64,000 nt of DNA from Cellulosimicrobium cellulans (GTDB lineage Bacteria; Actinomycetota; Actinomycetes; Actinomycetales; Cellulomonadaceae), in the NCBI RefSeq assembly GCF_024124905.1, contig NZ_JAMXST010000005.1, positions 248,001 to 312,000 of the forward strand, read 5' to 3'. Below, piece after piece: positions 63,052-64,000 of the stretch (position 1 is its first letter; each line of letters starts with the position of its first letter). The notes beneath the pieces are model-generated. The model searched no databases and was not told where the DNA came from. It worked only from the letters and a program-made list of their open reading frames with translations. A program made the translations under genes and the position numbers.

Positions 63052-64000
63052 TCGGCACGCTCACGCAGCACCTCACGACGCTCGCTCCGTCCGCCGCCGC
63101 GGCCGTCGCGCGCGCCGCGGAGGACGCCCCCGTGACCGACGCAGGGACGGCCCAGCTCGTCCTCGCCGCCGTCGTCGGCATCGCGACGATCGTCGTCCTC
63201 ATCGTGTGGCTCAAGCTGCACCCGTTCCTCGCGCTGATGATCGGCTCGGCCGTGCTCGCCGTCGTGGCCGGCATCGACTTCGTCGACGCGTTCACCAGCT
63301 TCTCCGCGGGGCTCGGCTCGACCGTCGCCGGGGTCGGCGTCCTCATCGCGCTCGGCGCGATCATCGGCAAGCTGCTCATCGACTCCGGGGGCGCCGACCA
63401 GATCGTCGACACGATCCTCGGCAGGACGACGCCGCAGCGCCTGCCGTGGGCCATGGCGCTCATCGCGTTCGTCATCGGGATCCCGCTGTTCTTCGAGGTG
63501 GGCGTCGTCCTCCTCGTGCCCGTGGTCATGCTCGTGGCCAAGCGCGTCCGCACCAACCCGATCCTCGTCGGGATCCCCGCGCTCGCGGGCCTGTCCGCGC
63601 TGCACGGTCTGGTCCCGCCGCATCCGGGGCCGCTGCTCGCCATCGACGCGCTCGGCGCCGACCTCGGCCTGACGCTCGGCCTCGGCCTGCTCGTCGCGAT
63701 CCCCACCGTGGTCGTGTCCGGCCCGCTGCTCGCCAAGCCCCTCGCGCGCTGGGTGCCGCTCCCGCCGCCCACGTCCGTGCTCGGCGTCTCCGAGCGCGAC
63801 GAGGACGCACCGCGCCCGAGCTTCGCGGTCTCCGTCGGCGTCGTCCTGCTGCCCGTGATCCTCATGCTCGCCCGCACCCTCGTCGAGGTCAGCGGGTCCA
63901 TCGACACCGGCTGGGGCCGCGTCTTCGAGTTCATCGGCACCCCGCTCGTCGCGCTGCTCATCACCGCGCTCACCTCGCTCGTCGTGCTGGGCTCCGCGCT
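63048..64000 (+). CDS. gntP: Gluconate permease, GntP family (partial)
   Basis: First 317 residues of a gluconate:H+ symporter, truncated by the window end. Nine or so hydrophobic helices visible; family motifs GAIIGKLLIDSGGADQI, FVIGIPLFFEVGVVLLVPV and LSALHGLVPPHPGPLLAI are present. ATGA overlap with gntK. Confidence 0.94.
   Translation, partial: MIGTLTQHLTTLAPSAAAAVARAAEDAPVTDAGTAQLVLAAVVGIATIVVLIVWLKLHPFLALMIGSAVLAVVAGIDFVDAFTSFSAGLGSTVAGVGVLIALGAIIGKLLIDSGGADQIVDTILGRTTPQRLPWAMALIAFVIGIPLFFEVGVVLLVPVVMLVAKRVRTNPILVGIPALAGLSALHGLVPPHPGPLLAIDALGADLGLTLGLGLLVAIPTVVVSGPLLAKPLARWVPLPPPTSVLGVSERDEDAPRPSFAVSVGVVLLPVILMLARTLVEVSGSIDTGWGRVFEFIGTPLVALLITALTSLVVLGSA

Overview
The window is very GC-rich DNA with GTG starts, GTGA/ATGA gene overlaps and actinobacterial families throughout (DUF4235, ANTAR regulators, GlsB/YeaQ, HisKA_3 kinases). 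A tandem set of AA10-CBM5 chitin LPMOs resembling the Jonesia type, plus the overall gene content, suggests a Cellulosimicrobium/Promicromonosporaceae-like soil actinobacterium. The taxon is an inference. No rRNA, tRNA, CRISPR array or insertion sequence was seen.

Layout. 1-2.4 kb: minus-strand export-type locus (small secreted protein, cysteine lipoprotein, peptidoglycan-binding adaptor, truncated ABC ATPase). 2.8-5.7 kb: three secreted LPMO genes, each with its own promoter and terminator. 5.8-15 kb: housekeeping and miscellaneous genes (S4 protein, GlsB, GNAT, hydrolase, pgi, reductase, NarL-type two-component pair) punctuated by a family of long intergenic hairpins. 15-19.3 kb: thiBPQ-type thiamine transporter under a TPP riboswitch. 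19.5-25.3 kb: MacB/FtsX-type ABC pair, a frameshifted FAD monooxygenase and its divergent TetR regulator. 25.4-31 kb: membrane and wall-associated proteins and a YtrA-type regulator with a clear operator. 31.1 kb: narK. 32.4-37.1 kb: a second, complete copy of the export-type locus. 37.3-41.5 kb: three ANTAR regulators and a stress-type SDR. 41.6-45.1 kb: molybdenum cofactor genes (moeA, moaC, mobA, DUF6457, moaD, mog). 45.4-52.8 kb: narGHJI. 53-58.6 kb: DoxX, an atypical low-GC gene, GNAT, and a molybdate uptake operon (regulator, modA, fused modBC). 58.6-64 kb: MFS efflux, aldo/keto reductase with divergent MarR, and a gluconate locus (GntR, gntK, gntP cut by the window end).

Functional links. 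narK, the Moco genes, narGHJI and mod together supply nitrate uptake, molybdate uptake, cofactor synthesis and respiratory nitrate reduction; moaA and moaE are not in the window. The LPMO cluster points to chitin degradation.

The best candidate for an undescribed system is the duplicated locus at 1-2410 and 32389-37118. Both copies have the gene order secreted small protein, four-cysteine lipoprotein, membrane adaptor with an internal peptidoglycan-binding domain, then MacB-type ABC transporter. A second unusual signal is a 21-bp repeat present both between thiB and thiP and, in frame, inside narG.
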